Source of the DNA: Piliocolobus tephrosceles | Lineage: Eukaryota; Chordata; Mammalia; Primates; Cercopithecidae | Direction: 5' to 3' | DNA: 64,000 nt | Assembly: GCF_002776525.5 (NCBI RefSeq) | Contig: NC_045452.1 | Coordinates: forward strand, 22,128,504-22,192,503 | In this document: piece after piece, positions 45,053 through 56,420 of the stretch | Numbering within the stretch: position 1 is the stretch's first letter | How the letters are laid out: every line of letters begins with the position of its first letter | Notes under the pieces: generated by a model | What the model saw: only the letters and a program-made list of their open reading frames with translations | Database searches by the model: none | What the model was told of the DNA's origin: nothing | Position numbers and translations under genes: made by a program

Positions 45053-45070
45053 ACTACAGCCCCCAGCATG
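45053..45070 (+). promoter_or_regulatory. ZNF143/THAP11-type site
   Basis: ACTACAGCCCCCAGCATG matches the long consensus ACTACAnnTCCCAGnATG with one change in the central T. Such sites lie within about 100 bp of transcription starts of housekeeping genes. Confidence 0.75.
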
Positions 45071-45094
45071 ACCCGCGGCCGCCTATGCTCCGCC

Positions 45095-45194
45095 CCGCCA
45101 CGCGTGCGCTGAGGCGCTGCTGAGCGCTGACTGGGTGCGAGCGGGGAAGCTGCTAACCTGACCCGGATTGGCGCTGAGGTGGCCTGTGGGGCAG
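45095..45194 (+). other. SGSM3: SGSM3 exon 1, non-coding (start approximate)
   Basis: Donor GGCAG|GTGAGT at 45194/45195 inside the CpG island, 125 bp after the ZNF143-type site. No ATG-led ORF crosses it convincingly, so it is read as 5' UTR. SGSM3 is a RUN, TBC and SH3 domain protein linked to small-GTPase signalling. The start is a guess; the gene name rests on synteny. Confidence 0.5.
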
Positions 45195-45560
45195 GTGAGT
45201 GCGGGGACAGGAGTCAGCGGAGACTGAACGGCGCCCACAAGTTCCCCTCAGGCTGGGGTTGCGGGGCGTTTGTGGTCGGACTGTCTGACTGAGGGACGTA
45301 CGGGCCGACGGCGCCCACGAGAGAGAAGCACCGCCTCGGGCCGACCTTACTCGCGTCGCGGGTGGAATGGGGGCCGGGGACGCGGAGGGGCGGAGAGGTC
45401 GGCTGCGTACCCCGGACCGGCCGACCCTAGACGGCCGAGGCCACCTCAGGTGTTCGGGGCGGGAACCGGAATCCACCGCGCTGGCAGCCGGGAGCGGTTT
45501 TACAGAAACCGCGCCTGATGCGGGGGGCTTTTTTAAAAAGCCTGGCTGGCTCCGGCACGG

Positions 45561-46200
45561 GGACAGCTGCAGACTCCTCCTCAGGTTTAACTTGCGGCTT
45601 TCCCTTTGAGGTTCAGATCCAGGTGCAGAACCCGGGCTCGGATCCAGGCCGAGACTCGGAACACAGGTGTGTTTGCATTTTATTTTAGCACGGGGGGAAC
45701 TGAGGCATACGTTAGCCAGAATCACCCGGTGTGGTTAGGATTGGAATTTTGAAAATTACTCTCATACTTAGTTTACTGATCTAGGCTCTTTTTTATTCGG
45801 AGAGAAAAATAAAGATGTTTCAAAGGTTTTGAGTGACTGGGTGACGAGCGTATCTTCCAGTCTCGCGCAGCCCAGTTGGGGTGGGTTGATGGCTTTTTTT
45901 TGGTTCTGTGGTGGGATAGAGATGTCCTGGAATATTCCACACCCTTCTTATTCTTTCTTAGTAAATTCAAGTCCTATCAGACTCTGCTTCACAAAAACTG
46001 CGTTTTTCAACTTCCACTCGTTTACTCGTAGTTTTTGTGACAGTTTTGTGATTAGGTTTGTAAGTGCATACACTTCCCACTTTTCTTGCTCATCTCTTTT
46101 AGTTCCAATTCTCTCTGCACTCTAAACAACTGAATTACATCTTTGTTCTACATATTTATCTTCTTGGTGATTAATTTGTAATTCTTTTTTTTCTTTTCTT
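45561..46200. other. Unique sequence after the CpG island
   Basis: No repeat or exon recognised. Confidence 0.5.
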
Positions 46201-46202
46201 TC

Positions 46203-46506
46203 TTTTTTTTTTTAATTTAATACGGAGTTTCGCTCTTGTTGCCCGGGCGGGAGTGCAGTGGCGCGACCTCGGCTCACTGCAAGCTCCGCCTCCCGGGTTC
46301 AAGGGATTCTTTCTACCTCAACCTCCCGAGTTGCTGGGACTACAGGCGCCCGCCACCACGCCCGGCTAATTTTTGTATTTTTAGTAGAGAGGGGGGTTTT
46401 TCGCCATGTTGGCCATGCTGGTCTCGAACTCCTGACCACAGGTGATCCGCCCGCCTGGGGCCTTCCAAAGTGCTGGGATTGCAGGCGTGAGCCACTGCGC
46501 CAGGCC
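46203..46506 (-). mobile_element. Alu (antisense)
   Basis: Duplication GATTAATTTGT (about 46167 and 46508); body AluS-like with GGGATTGCAGGCGTG. Confidence 0.95.
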
Positions 46507-47495
46507 GGATTAATTTGTCCTGGCTTTTGATAATCCTAAGTGAATGCAGCTTTTTCATCCCTAATTATCACAGTAGCCTGAGCTTTAGTTCTTCTCCCTG
46601 GCCCTTTTTAAGCGTGGAGGTTTGTGGTCTGGGAGGGAGGGGAGAGGGTGAGGTGTCTGTTGATCAGATATGGGTAACAGGTGAACATAACCCATGACCA
46701 GAACATTAAAAGGCTGTAAACAAACAATTGCTTCAATATAAAAACGCATACCTCGTGAATTTGGAAACATATCAGGTTGATAGAAAAGTGAACTGGGGTA
46801 GAACCTCACAGAAATGAACCTGACAGGGTGAAATATTGAGAAGGGAAGTGAGGAGATAATCATCTCTTTTATTTTACAGCCATCTTTCTGTCCCTAGAGT
46901 GGATGTAGGAACAGCCTGCTGGCTCGGAAGCTTAAAAAAAGCTCTGTGTGTTTTCAGTTTTTCTCTTAGTTCTCAATGAAGGTTTTGACAGGAGCCCAAA
47001 ATCTTGTACATTGGATAATTTAACATCAGTTTCATCTGCTTACTCTCCAGATAGCCTGTTATTCAGCTGGTGACGTCAGTAATTTTCCACAGCAGCCATT
47101 CATGAGCTCATGCAGACTGTCACAAGGAAATGGGAATAGCACAATGAGTGTTACAGAAGAAAAAAAGATCCTGTTTGTTTGCCATCACATATTATACACA
47201 GACTTAGGGAATCTAGACTGGAGCACAGGATATGTGGGAGGGGTTAGAACACTAGAGTGCAGGCTCCTACCTGTAGTAATAATCATTGAAACCATTTATT
47301 GAATGCCTTCTGCTTTCCAAACACAGAATTTAAGTCTACCTGACTCTAAACTCCTCTCTTTTAACTGCTGTACTACCTTATCAACAACTGTGTTCAAGTA
47401 TTTCTCATTCTTAAAACTATATGAAACTTCCCTGTGATATTTCCCTTCAAATTACTACCATTTCTCCTGCTTTTCCTTTCTAGACTTGTCCTTAA
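46507..47495. other. Unique sequence, possible regulatory DNA
   Basis: About 1 kb without recognised repeats, the longest such stretch in this intron. Holds the CRE at 47071. Confidence 0.5.
47071..47078. promoter_or_regulatory. Palindromic CRE
   Basis: TGACGTCA, the full CREB/ATF site, in repeat-free DNA of SGSM3 intron 1. The motif is certain; function is unknown. Confidence 0.4.
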
Positions 47496-47499
47496 GAAG

Positions 47500-47640
47500 C
47501 AGACTACATTCTTCTCTAACATTTACTGCTTTGTTCATTGCAGTCTGGCTTCTACCCTCAGCTCTGTTGAAACTACTCTCATGAATTCCTCTCAACGATT
47601 TATTGAATATCTACTTGTGTATATCATCTTCTAGACTTAT
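47500..47640 (+). mobile_element. L2 RT-domain fragment (sense)
   Basis: GCAGTCTGGCTTCTACCCTC translates as QSGFYPQ, like the QSGFR block of L2; followed by short L2/MIR-like sequence. Confidence 0.45.
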
Positions 47641-47735
47641 AAAGATGGCTAAGACATGGTAGTTTAGGGATTAATGAGAGAGGGTAGTTTATACATGTCA
47701 ATATATGTTTACCACTGATAGGGCAGTTGTGGTGG

Positions 47736-48026
47736 TTTTTTTTTTTTTTTTGAGAGAGTCTCCCTCTATCACCAGGCTAGCATGCAGTGGGGCAATCTTG
47801 GCTCACTGCAGCCTCCACCTCCCAAGTTCAAGCAGTTCTCCTGCCTCAGCCTCCCGAGTAGCTGGGACTGCAGGTGCGTGCCACCACACCCAGCTAATTT
47901 TTGTATTTTTAGTAGAGACGAGGTTTCACCATGTTGGCCAGGATGGTCTTCATCTCTTGACCTTGTGATCCGCCTGTCTTGGCCTTCCAAAGTGCTGGGA
48001 TTACAGGCGTGAGCCACCACACCTGG
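47736..48026 (-). mobile_element. Alu (antisense)
   Basis: AluS-like, first box shortened (GAGAGAGTCTCCCTCTATCACC). Confidence 0.95.
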
Positions 48027-48040
48027 CCTGATAAGGCGGG

Positions 48041-48353
48041 GTTTTTTTTCTTTTCTTTTTTGTTTTTTTTTCTGAGATGGAGTCTCTCTCTGTCACCCAG
48101 GCTGGAGTGCAGTGGTGTGATCTCGGCTCACTGCAAGCTCTGACTCCCGGGTTTACTTACTCCATTCTCCTGCCTCAGCTTCTGGAGCAGCTGGGACTAC
48201 AGGCGTCCGCCACCATTTAATTTTTTGTATTTTTTTAAGTAGAGACAGGGTTTCACCATGTTAGCCAGGATGGTCTCGATCTCCTGATCTCGTGATCTGC
48301 TTGACTTGGCCTCCCAAAGTGCTGGGATTACAGGCGTGAGCCACCGCACCCGG
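48041..48353 (-). mobile_element. Alu (antisense)
   Basis: AluY/S-like. The flank ATAGGGCAGTT occurs before the previous Alu (about 47719) and after this one (about 48356), so the pair shares one target site. Confidence 0.95.
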
Positions 48354-48524
48354 CCCATAGGGCAGTTTTTATAGTTTGAGAGTTGGGGAAGGAACACTTT
48401 ATTGCGAAGATGTCACTGGACTGCCAACAGAGAGAGAAAGCTTAAATTGGTGTAGAGTGTAGTGTCAAGACTGCGTGCTTAGGCATATACTTTTAGGGAA
48501 AAGCTGTATCCACTGAGAGATGAC

Positions 48525-48600
48525 ATGGTTGAAAGATACAGTATAGGCTTTAGAGTCTGACAGACCTGGTAACTGAACCACAGTTTCTTCTTTGTGATAC
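48525..48600 (-). mobile_element. MIR fragment (antisense)
   Basis: TTTAGAGTCTGACAGACCTGG and CCACAGTTTCTTC match the MIR reverse complement. Confidence 0.55.
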
Positions 48601-48702
48601 TTGCCTGCATTGTAAGCTCTATGAAAGTAGGGGTTTTGTGTTGTTCACCACCTCACCCCGTCTCCTAGAACAGTGGTAGGTGAGCAATAAATATCTGTTG
48701 AA
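48601..48702 (+). mobile_element. L2 3' end (sense)
   Basis: TTGTAAGCTCTATGAAAGTA, CTAGAACAGTGGTAGGTGAG and CAATAAATATCTGTTGAAA are the L2 terminus. Confidence 0.8.
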
Positions 48703-48703
48703 A

Positions 48704-48996
48704 GGGGCCCAACACGGTGGCTTACGCCTGTAATCCCAGCACTTTGGGAGGCCAAGGTAGGAGGATTGCTTGAGCCCAGGAGTTCAAGACCGGTCTGGGC
48801 AACATGGCAAGATGCCATCTTGACCAAAAAAATAAAATTGCCAGTCATGGTGATGTGTGCCTGTGGTCCCAGCTACTTGGGAGGCTGAGGCAGGAGGATT
48901 GCTTGGGCTCAGCTCAGGAGGTCAAAGTTGCAGTGAGCCATGTTTGTACCACTGCACTCCAGTCTGGGGAAGAGAATGAGACCTTGTCTCAAACAC
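48704..48996 (+). mobile_element. Alu (sense), AluJ-like
   Basis: Diverged full-length copy ending GTCTCAAACACATGG. Confidence 0.95.
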
Positions 48997-49389
48997 ATGG
49001 TACTAGTACTATCAGTAGTAACATATGACTGAAAAGGCTAGGTTTTCAGTGTGGCTTATGAACTGATTTTTGACAGCACCATTGTTTGAATGCTACATAT
49101 ATAATCATATATAATCACCTCCCCTTTTTGAAAATTTAGGCTTACTAATTTATGCTCACCATTTATCCATGGGGAGAGATACATTCACCTCTTTTCAGTA
49201 GGCACTGTTAACTGTCTCTTCTACCATGCCTCTTTTGCAGTTGTAAACATTTATGCTTTTTCTAAGTATGATATGTGTTTTGTATTTGTTTTTCTCTCTA
49301 TTAATGATATAAATTGTTTTGGGAGGTTAACTTCTTTGGAATAATTAAACAGCTTTATCAACAAGAGTAACATCAGAAATTAGATTGAT
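48997..49389. other. Unique intronic sequence
   Basis: Nothing recognised. Confidence 0.5.
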
Positions 49390-49694
49390 AGGCCGATCAC
49401 GGTGGCTCACACTTGTAATCCCAGTGCTTTGGGAGGCTCAGGTGCGCAGATCACCTGAGGTAAGGAGTTTGAGACTAGCCTGGACAACATGGTAAAACAC
49501 CACCTCTACTAAAAATAGAAAAATTAGCTGGGTGTGGTGGTGGCTGCCTGTAATCCCAGCTACTCAGGAGGCTGAGGCAGGAGAATCACTTGAACCTGGG
49601 AGGCATAGGTTGCAGTGAGCCGAGATCGTGCCATTGAACTCCAGCCTGGGTGACAAGAGCAAAACTCTGTCTCAAAAAAAAAAAAAAAAAAAAT
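49390..49694 (+). mobile_element. Alu (sense)
   Basis: AluS-like, A tail of 20; flanks AGATTGATA and AGATTGACA. Confidence 0.95.
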
Positions 49695-49846
49695 GAGATT
49701 GACACCCCCAATTGGAAAGGGCATAATTTCCAGTTAAGACAAAAATAATTTTTTTTTTTTTCACTACAACAAAATGATGTGACTTTTCTCAGCCTTCTCT
49801 AGATATCTAGTTAGCCTACAAGCTAGCATTCTAAAGACATGAAACA

Positions 49847-50152
49847 GGCTGGGCATGGTGACTTATGCCTGTAATCCCAGTACTTTGGGAGGCCAAGATG
49901 GAAGGATCACTGGAGCCCAGGAGGTCAAGATCAGCCTGAGCAACATAGTGAGACCCTGCCTCTCCAAAAAGTTTCTAAAAATTAACCAGATATGGTGGCG
50001 CGTGCTTGTGGTCCCACCTACTCAGGAGGCTGAGGCAAGAGGATCACTTGAGCTCAGGAGACTGAAGTTGTAGTGAGCCATGATCACACCACGCACTCCA
50101 GCCTGGGTGACAAAGGGAGACCCTGTCTCAAAAAACTAAGAAGAAAAAAAAG
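49847..50152 (+). mobile_element. Alu (sense), AluJ-like
   Basis: Diverged full-length copy, GGCTGGGCATGGTGACTTA to an AAG-rich tail. Confidence 0.95.
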
Positions 50153-50349
50153 ATAACAGATCATTTCCCTTTTCCCTCTCTTGTGTTTGAATTTCGTTTG
50201 TAAATATCCTTAATTACGTGACTTGAGTATAGGGTTAAAGTCCAATTACCACTTTTTTTTTTTTGTCTTTTGGAAATAGTGTGGTAGGAGCACCAACAAT
50301 GAAGTTCAACTTCTGGCACTCCTGCTTGCTTCCTTGCTTGCCTGCATGC

Positions 50350-50508
50350 TTGATTGATTGACAGGGTCTTGCTCTGTTGCCCAGATTGGAGTGCAGTGGC
50401 ATGATCATAGCTCACTGAAACCTCAAACTCCTGGGCTCAAGAGATCCTCCTACCTTAGTCTCATGAGTTGCTGTGATTACAGGTGCATGCCACTGCATCC
50501 TGCCTGGC
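50350..50508 (-). mobile_element. Alu fragment (antisense), old
   Basis: About 150 bp from CAGGGTCTTGCTCTGTTGCC to CCACTGCATCCTGCC, behind a GCTTGCTTCCTTGCTTGCCT tract. Confidence 0.8.
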
Positions 50509-50589
50509 TTTACCATTATAAACTTTGAGAACTTACTAGTTATCTCTCTGATGCCTCATTTCTGTCACCTGCAAAAATGGAATAATTAG

Positions 50590-50805
50590 TGCTACTCATA
50601 ATGGTAGCTAATACGTATTAGGTGTTTGCTATATATACCAGTCACAGTTCTAAGAATTTTACTTCTATTAACTCACAATCCTCACATCAACCCTATGTAT
50701 TGTTAGTATTATGCCCATTTACAGGTGAGGCAACAGTCATAGAAACAGTAACTTGCTGAAGATTGGAGGAGTGGAGTCAGGATTTGAACTTAGTCTGACT
50801 CGAGA
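50590..50805 (+). mobile_element. MIR (sense), nearly complete
   Basis: TAGGTGTTTGCTATATATAC, AACTCACAATCCTCACATC, CATTTACAGGTGAGGCAAC and CAGGATTTGAACTTAGTCTG cover most of MIR in order. Confidence 0.85.
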
Positions 50806-51609
50806 GTTTACGCTCATAATCTCCACCTTCATAGTTTTTTGGTTTTTTAAATTTGGCATATAATCAAGAAATAGAGTAGTTTTGAAGATGAAATAAAATC
50901 TATATAAAATGGCTGTGACAAGCATTTACTGTATTAAGTACTACAGTTAGCTTCAAGTTTATAAAGCATTTTACACTCATTTTCTTTGATTGTCATAGGA
51001 ACAACCAAATATGTTTGTGAGCATCACTGTCTGGCAGGAAGCAGGCACGCATTTGGTCACTTTCCCAGTCATGCAGCATGTGTGGAGACAGTACCCTGGT
51101 GTTGCTCCTCCGTATCTAGATCATGTGGAATTTGAAGCATCACATTTTGAGAGAATTTAGTAGACATAAGTTTTTTTGGCCTGTCCAGCATCCAATCCAG
51201 ATTCTTCTGGGGATAACAGCTCAATTTTGCTTTGAAGAACAGTTCATCCCTGACCAACTAGGTGGTAGGCACATGGCCCAGGTCAGGCCAACAGATGTTA
51301 GGCAAATAGATGCTTTCCTCCTTTAATTTGAATCTTAGGTTGAATGACACAGTAACAGAAGTTCAGTAAACAGTTGCAGCTCCTTCATCACAACCACAGG
51401 CTAATTCCTAGTATCTGGGCACTAGAGCTGCTGTTGTTTTCAACCACCTGAGTCTTCAGCTTTTCCTCAGTTCTGTGTCCTACTGCATATCCTTCCAGTA
51501 CATTCCTGTCTTTCATAAGTTACCCAAAGTCAGTTTTGGTAGCTTGCAGCTGAGGCACCCTTAACTTACTTTACATGGCATGAGATCATGTCATGTAAGA
51601 GTTAAACTA
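50806..51609. other. Unique intronic sequence
   Basis: About 800 bp with no recognised repeat or exon. Confidence 0.5.
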
Positions 51610-51919
51610 GGCCTGGCGCAGTGGCCCACGCCTGTAATCCCAACACTCTGGGAGGCCAAGGCAGGCGGATCCACTGGGCTAAGGAGTTTGAGACTAGCCT
51701 GGGCAACGTAGTGGGAACCTGTCTCTACAAAAAAACTTAAAAAATTATTAATAGCTGGGCATGGTGGCATGTGCCTGTAGTCCCAGCTACTTGGGAGGCT
51801 GAGGTGGGAAGATCACTTGAGCTTGGGAGGTCAAGGCTGCAGTGAGCTGTGATCGTGCCACTGCACTCCAGCCTGGGTGACAGAGCTAGACCCTGTCTCA
51901 AAAAAAAAAAAAAAAAAAA
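51610..51919 (+). mobile_element. Alu (sense)
   Basis: AluS/J-like; flanks AGTTAAACTA and AGTTAAAATC. Confidence 0.95.
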
Positions 51920-52198
51920 GTTAAAATCAGCTAAGTTTAACGTGAAGAGGAGAGAAATCTTGGAGAAGATCTGAGTATCTTCAGATGTCTGAAGTTTGTA
52001 GAATACAAAGTACCCCTAAAAACACCAAAGAGGAGATATTACTAGCAAACATATTTCTGCCCACGTTAAAGCCTAAGGCAGGGCTTTCCACGGGTGACAG
52101 ACTGTCTTCGTACGTGGAGATAGATACATCCACTAAATTGTTCAAGCCAAGACAAGATGGTCACCTGGGAGGAGTAATATGGGTTTAGTAATCTAATG

Positions 52199-52462
52199 GG
52201 GACTGGATGTGGTGGCTCATGCCTGTAATTCCACTGCTTTGAGAGGCTGAGGCAGGATGATCGCTTGAGGCCAAAAGTTTGAGACTACACTGGGCAACAT
52301 AGCAAGACCAGCATCTCTACAAAAAAATAAGAAAAATTAGCCAGGCATGGTGGTGTGTGCCTGTAGTCCTAGCTACTTGGGAGACCCGCAGTTTGAGGTT
52401 GTGAGCTGTGATAGTGCCACTGCATTCCAGCCTGGGTGACAGAACAAGATGCTGTGTGTATT
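52199..52462 (+). mobile_element. Alu (sense), first of a pair sharing one target site
   Basis: AluJ-like. Left flank TAATCTAATG (52189-52198) recurs only after the next Alu (52779-52788). Confidence 0.9.
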
Positions 52463-52475
52463 AATAACTATAATA

Positions 52476-52762
52476 TGGCTGGGCGCAGTGACTGATGCCT
52501 GTCATCCTAGCACTTTGGGGGACTAAGGCGGGCAGATCACTTGAGGGTGGGAGTTCGAGACCAGCCTGGCCTACATGGCAAAACACCGTCTCTACCAAAA
52601 ATAGAAAAAATTAGCTGGGTGTGGTGGTGCATGCCTGTAATCCCATCTACTCAGGAAGCTGAGGCAGGAGAGGAACCTGGGAGGCGGAGGTTGCAGTGAG
52701 CCAAGATCACACACTACACTCCAGCCTGGGCGACAGAGTGAGACTCTGTCTCAAAAAACAGA
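52476..52762 (+). mobile_element. Alu (sense), second of the pair
   Basis: AluS-like, inserted in the tail region of the previous Alu. Confidence 0.95.
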
Positions 52763-52859
52763 AGAAAACCAATAATAATAATCTAATGAGTTGTTGTACT
52801 GAATGAACTGTAAAGTTCTCTCCAATTCTGAGATAATGATTCTCTGATTGCAATCTAAA

Positions 52860-53585
52860 TCTGCAGACTCCAAGACCTAGAGTTCTTTCTAAAAGATTTA
52901 CCTGCTTTTCCTCACTTTTCCAACCTAGTCTCTTATATTCCTGCTTCAGCACCTATGTGCTGCTCTTTGCTTCAGACCTCTGCTTCCGTCAGCCCCTCAT
53001 CTTCTTTAAGTGTTTGCTCAGATTTTTCTTACTGAGCCTCCTCTGGCCACCTAATTTAGAATCGCAGCTCCTGAAAGTGCCTATTGCTCTTCCTGCCTCA
53101 TTTTACTCTATAGCACTATGCATCTGACATACAATATGGTCTCTTATTTTTAAAGAGCGATAGACTTTTTTTTTTTTGAGACGGAGTCTCACTCTGTCGC
53201 CCAGGCTGGAGTGCAGTGGCCGGATCTCAGCTCACTGCAAGCTCCGCCTCCCGGGTTCACGCCATTCTCCTGCCTCAGCCTCCCAAGTAGCTGGGACTAC
53301 AGGCGCCCGCCACCTCACCCGGCTAGTTTTTTTTTTTTGTATTTTTTTTTTAGTAGAGATGGGGTTTCACCGTGTTAGCCAGGATGGTCTCGATCTCCTG
53401 ACCTCGTGATCCGCCTGTCTCGGCCTCCCAAAGTGCTGGGATTACAGGCTTGAGCCACCGCGCCCAGCCAATGCTGGGACTTTAAAAGAAGGGATTTCTA
53501 TTTTGAGCACTTCTGTGTTCCCAGCACTTAAAACAGTGCCTGGTACATAATAGGCACTCAGTAAACATATGTTGATTGAATGAGT
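52860..53585 (+). mobile_element. L2 3' region (sense), split by AluY
   Basis: 52860-53167 (TTGCTCAGATTTTTCTTACTG, CTATAGCACTATGCATCTGA) continues at 53470-53585 (AACAGTGCCTGGTACATAAT, AGGCACTCAGTAAACATATG). Confidence 0.75.
53168..53469 (-). mobile_element. AluY (antisense), cercopithecid type
   Basis: CAGTGGCCGGATCTCAGC, CACCTCACCCGGCTAG and GGCTTGAGCCACCGC markers. Confidence 0.97.
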
Positions 53586-54027
53586 ATTTCCTCAACACAA
53601 AGTCACCATTGGGTCTGCTTTGTGTTCTAGGAGAATATCCAGCTCATGCTGTCCACTTTGGACCTTTTCTCCCTTGCTTCCCTTACTCGCCGGTGCCTTT
53701 CTCTTTTCCTCTTCCTTTTGGATCACAGCATTTTAAGACTAGAAGTCTGAGATCACTCCTTCATAAGGACCAGAGGTCCCTATGTAACACAGCTAGTTAA
53801 TGAAAGATGTGGGGTGGAGGGTGACTGACTGTTGGATTGTTTATCTCTGTTAAACTGTGGTCCCCCTAAGTCTTGCTCAGTTCAGGCCCATGCAGTGACT
53901 GCTGCAGAATATGCATATCAGTGCGTTATTAAGTAAATGTCTCCCTCCTTCATGAAGGCTTTTCCATATCAACCTGTAGTTATCTCTTTATTTCCTTGAA
54001 CTTTGATAATATTTGTGGTCTCTGTTC
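53586..54027. other. Unique intronic sequence
   Basis: Nothing recognised. Confidence 0.5.
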
Positions 54028-54314
54028 TTATTAAGGCAGGGTCTCACTTTGTCACCCAGGCTGGAGTACAGTGGCACCATCTCCACTCACTGCAACCTCC
54101 GCCTCCCAGGTTCAAGCAATCCTGCCACCTCAGCTTCCCAAGTAATCTGGGACTACAGTCGGGCACCACCATGCCCAGCTAATTTTTGTATTTTTTGTAG
54201 AGATGGGTTTCTTCATGTTGCCCAGGCTGGTCTCAAACCCCTGGGCTCAAGTGATCCACCTGCCTCGGTCTCCCAAAGTGCTGGGATTATAGGTGTGAGT
54301 CATCGTTCTCAGCC
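54028..54314 (-). mobile_element. Alu (antisense)
   Basis: Duplication GGTCTCTGT on both sides; tail lost its T run. Confidence 0.95.
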
Positions 54315-54640
54315 TGGTCTCTGTCATTCACTGGCCTTGGGTTGTTTGCTATTTTATGTGTCTGTCTGGTCAATGAAATTATGATCCCATGAACAAAGAC
54401 TAAATGTGCCTACCACAGACCCTAGTCCTGAGCAGCAGTGTAATGTAGTAAGGTGCTGTCCAAGAGAACTTTATACAGTGCTGGAAATGTTCTTGTGTGA
54501 CTATTAACATTTTTTTATGCTGTGTGTGTATTTGTATGTGTGTGTGATTAAGTAATTACAATTATCTGCACCACTCAGGAATAATCAGTAAACATTCTGG
54601 CATTTATTTCTTTATTCATTTCTTAATTGTACATTTTCTA
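54315..54640. other. Unique intronic sequence
   Basis: Includes a short TG-rich tract (54520-54546). Nothing else recognised. Confidence 0.5.
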
Positions 54641-54675
54641 GCTTTTTTTTTTTTTTAAACCATGAGTGTCTATAA

Positions 54676-54947
54676 TTTTTTTTTTTTTTTTCCTGAGACA
54701 GGGTCTCGCTCTCTCACCCAGGCTGGAGTGCAGTGGCACTATCTCAGCTTGCTGTAACCTCTGCCTCCCAGATTCAAGCGATTTTCCTGCCTCCGCCTCC
54801 TGAGTAGTTGGGATTACAGGCACGTGCCACCACACCTGGCTAATTCTTGTATTTTTAATAGAGACAGGGTTTCACCATGTTGGCCAGGCTGCTCTCGAAC
54901 TCCTGGCCTCAAGTGATCATTACAGGCGTGAGCCACTGTGCCCAGCC
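54676..54947 (-). mobile_element. Alu (antisense) with internal deletion
   Basis: CCTCAAGTGATC joins directly to ATTACAGGCGTGAGCC, so about 35 bp are missing; flanks TCTATAATTTT and CCTATAACTTTT. Confidence 0.95.
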
Positions 54948-54970
54948 TATAACTTTTATAATCATAAAAA

Positions 54971-55258
54971 TAGGCCAGGCTCACATCTGTAATCCCAGCA
55001 CTTTGGGAGGCCAAGGTAGGATGATCGCTTTAGCCCAGGAGTTTGAGACCAGCCTGGGCAACATAATAAGACCCTCTCTACAACAGTGACAAAAAATTAG
55101 CAGGGCATGTGGTGTGTGCCTGTAGTCCTAACTCCTCAGGAGGCTGAGGTGGAAGGATTGTTTAAGTCTGGGAGGTCAAGGCTGCAGTAAGCTGTGATCA
55201 CACCACTTCCCTCCAGCCTGGACAACAGAGCAAGACCCTGCTCAAAAATAAATTAATA
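54971..55258 (+). mobile_element. Alu (sense), 5' end shortened
   Basis: Starts GGCCAGGCTCACATCTG, lacking the GCGGTGG part of box A; AluJ-like. Confidence 0.9.
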
Positions 55259-55436
55259 AATTAAAAATACAAGTTGCTGCAGCTTCTATTTTTGTAAATT
55301 ATCTTTTCCCCCATTGATTCACATAAGCAATGTTTTAGCATGATAGTCATCCATATTGGGAAGAACCAAGTAATTAGGAAAGGTTATAGAAACATTTTAC
55401 TAGTCTATATAAGCCATCAGAAAAGAGGCACAAGCT

Positions 55437-55746
55437 TTTTTTTCTTCTTTTTTCTTTTTTTTTGAGACAGGGTCTCGCTCTGTTGCCCAGGTTGGAGTGA
55501 AGTGGTATGATTTTGGCTCATTGCAACCTCCACCTCCAGGGCTCAGGTGGTCCTCCCACCTGAGCCTCCCAAGTATCTGGGACTACAGGTGTGCGCCACC
55601 ACACTCAGCTAATTTTTTAAATTTTTTGTAGGGATGAAGCTGCACTATGTTGCCCAGGCTGGTCTTGAACTCTTGGGCTCAAGTGATCCTCCTGTCTTGG
55701 CCTTCCAAAGTGCTGGGATAACAGGAAGGAGCCACCATGCCCAGCT
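55437..55746 (-). mobile_element. Alu (antisense), AluJ-like
   Basis: T/C-rich tail, then a full body ending GAGCCACCATGCCCAGC. Confidence 0.95.
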
Positions 55747-55970
55747 ACAAGGCATGTTAACAATACAAGATAGTGCATTTAAGAATTGGAAATACAAACT
55801 GAAGTATTATATTATTGCTCCAAATTTAAAAGGTAAATCTAGAAGCTAAATAACTGGAGTCCTTTAGTTTCTGGAAAAGAACAAATAATAAATAAGCATG
55901 AGAGCTCTTTGTTACTATACAACATATATGTAAACTATTGTGCAATTTGTTATAAGTTCATAATTCTTGG
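55747..55970. other. Unique intronic sequence
   Basis: AT-rich, nothing recognised. Confidence 0.5.
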
Positions 55971-55971
55971 G

Positions 55972-56262
55972 GCCATGCATGGTGGCTCATACCAGTAATA
56001 CCAGCACTTTGGGAGGCCAAGTTAGGAGGATTCCTTGTGTCCAAGAGTTCAAGACTGGCCTGGGCAACATGGCAAAACCCTGTCTTTACCAAAAATGTAT
56101 AAAAAACTAGCGGGGCATGGTGGTATGTGCCTTAGTCCCAGCTACTTAGGAGACTGGGGTGGGAGGATGGTTTGAGCCCGGGAGGCAGAGGTTGCAGTGA
56201 GCCAGGATCACGCCACTGCACTCTAGCCTGGCAGACTAAGTCAGATCCTGTCTCAAATAATA
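55972..56262 (+). mobile_element. Alu (sense), AluJ/S-like
   Basis: Duplication ATAATTCTT on both sides. Confidence 0.95.
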
Positions 56263-56289
56263 ATTCTTATTTTATATTATAGCTTTATT

Positions 56290-56420
56290 TGTCTTTCTAC
56301 CAGATCAGAATAAAAGCTCCGCAAAGTCAGGATTTTGTTCTGTTCACTGTCCTGTCTAGGATCTAGACACGGATCTAGCCTAGGGTCTGACACAGAGTAA
56401 GCACTCATGATGTTAAAGAA
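56290..56420 (+). mobile_element. L2 3' end (sense), decayed
   Basis: CAGAATAAAAGCTCCGCAAAG, TTGTTCTGTTCACTGTCC and CACAGAGTAAGCACTCATG fit L2. Confidence 0.5.

Larger units (their letters stand above)
44990..45560 (+). promoter_or_regulatory. SGSM3: SGSM3 promoter, CpG island
   Basis: Dense CpGs, GC boxes (GTGGGCGGGAA about 45040, CTCCGCCCCGCC about 45089) and a ZNF143-type element (45053-45070), with no TATA box. Position about 26 kb after the ADSL start and the + orientation match human SGSM3 by synteny. It is the only CpG-rich block after ADSL. Confidence 0.65.

Noticed and set aside
45153..45725. 190-codon ORF on the - strand at the SGSM3 promoter
   Set aside because: Low-complexity Arg/Pro/Ser translation typical of a CpG island; no domain and no splice support.
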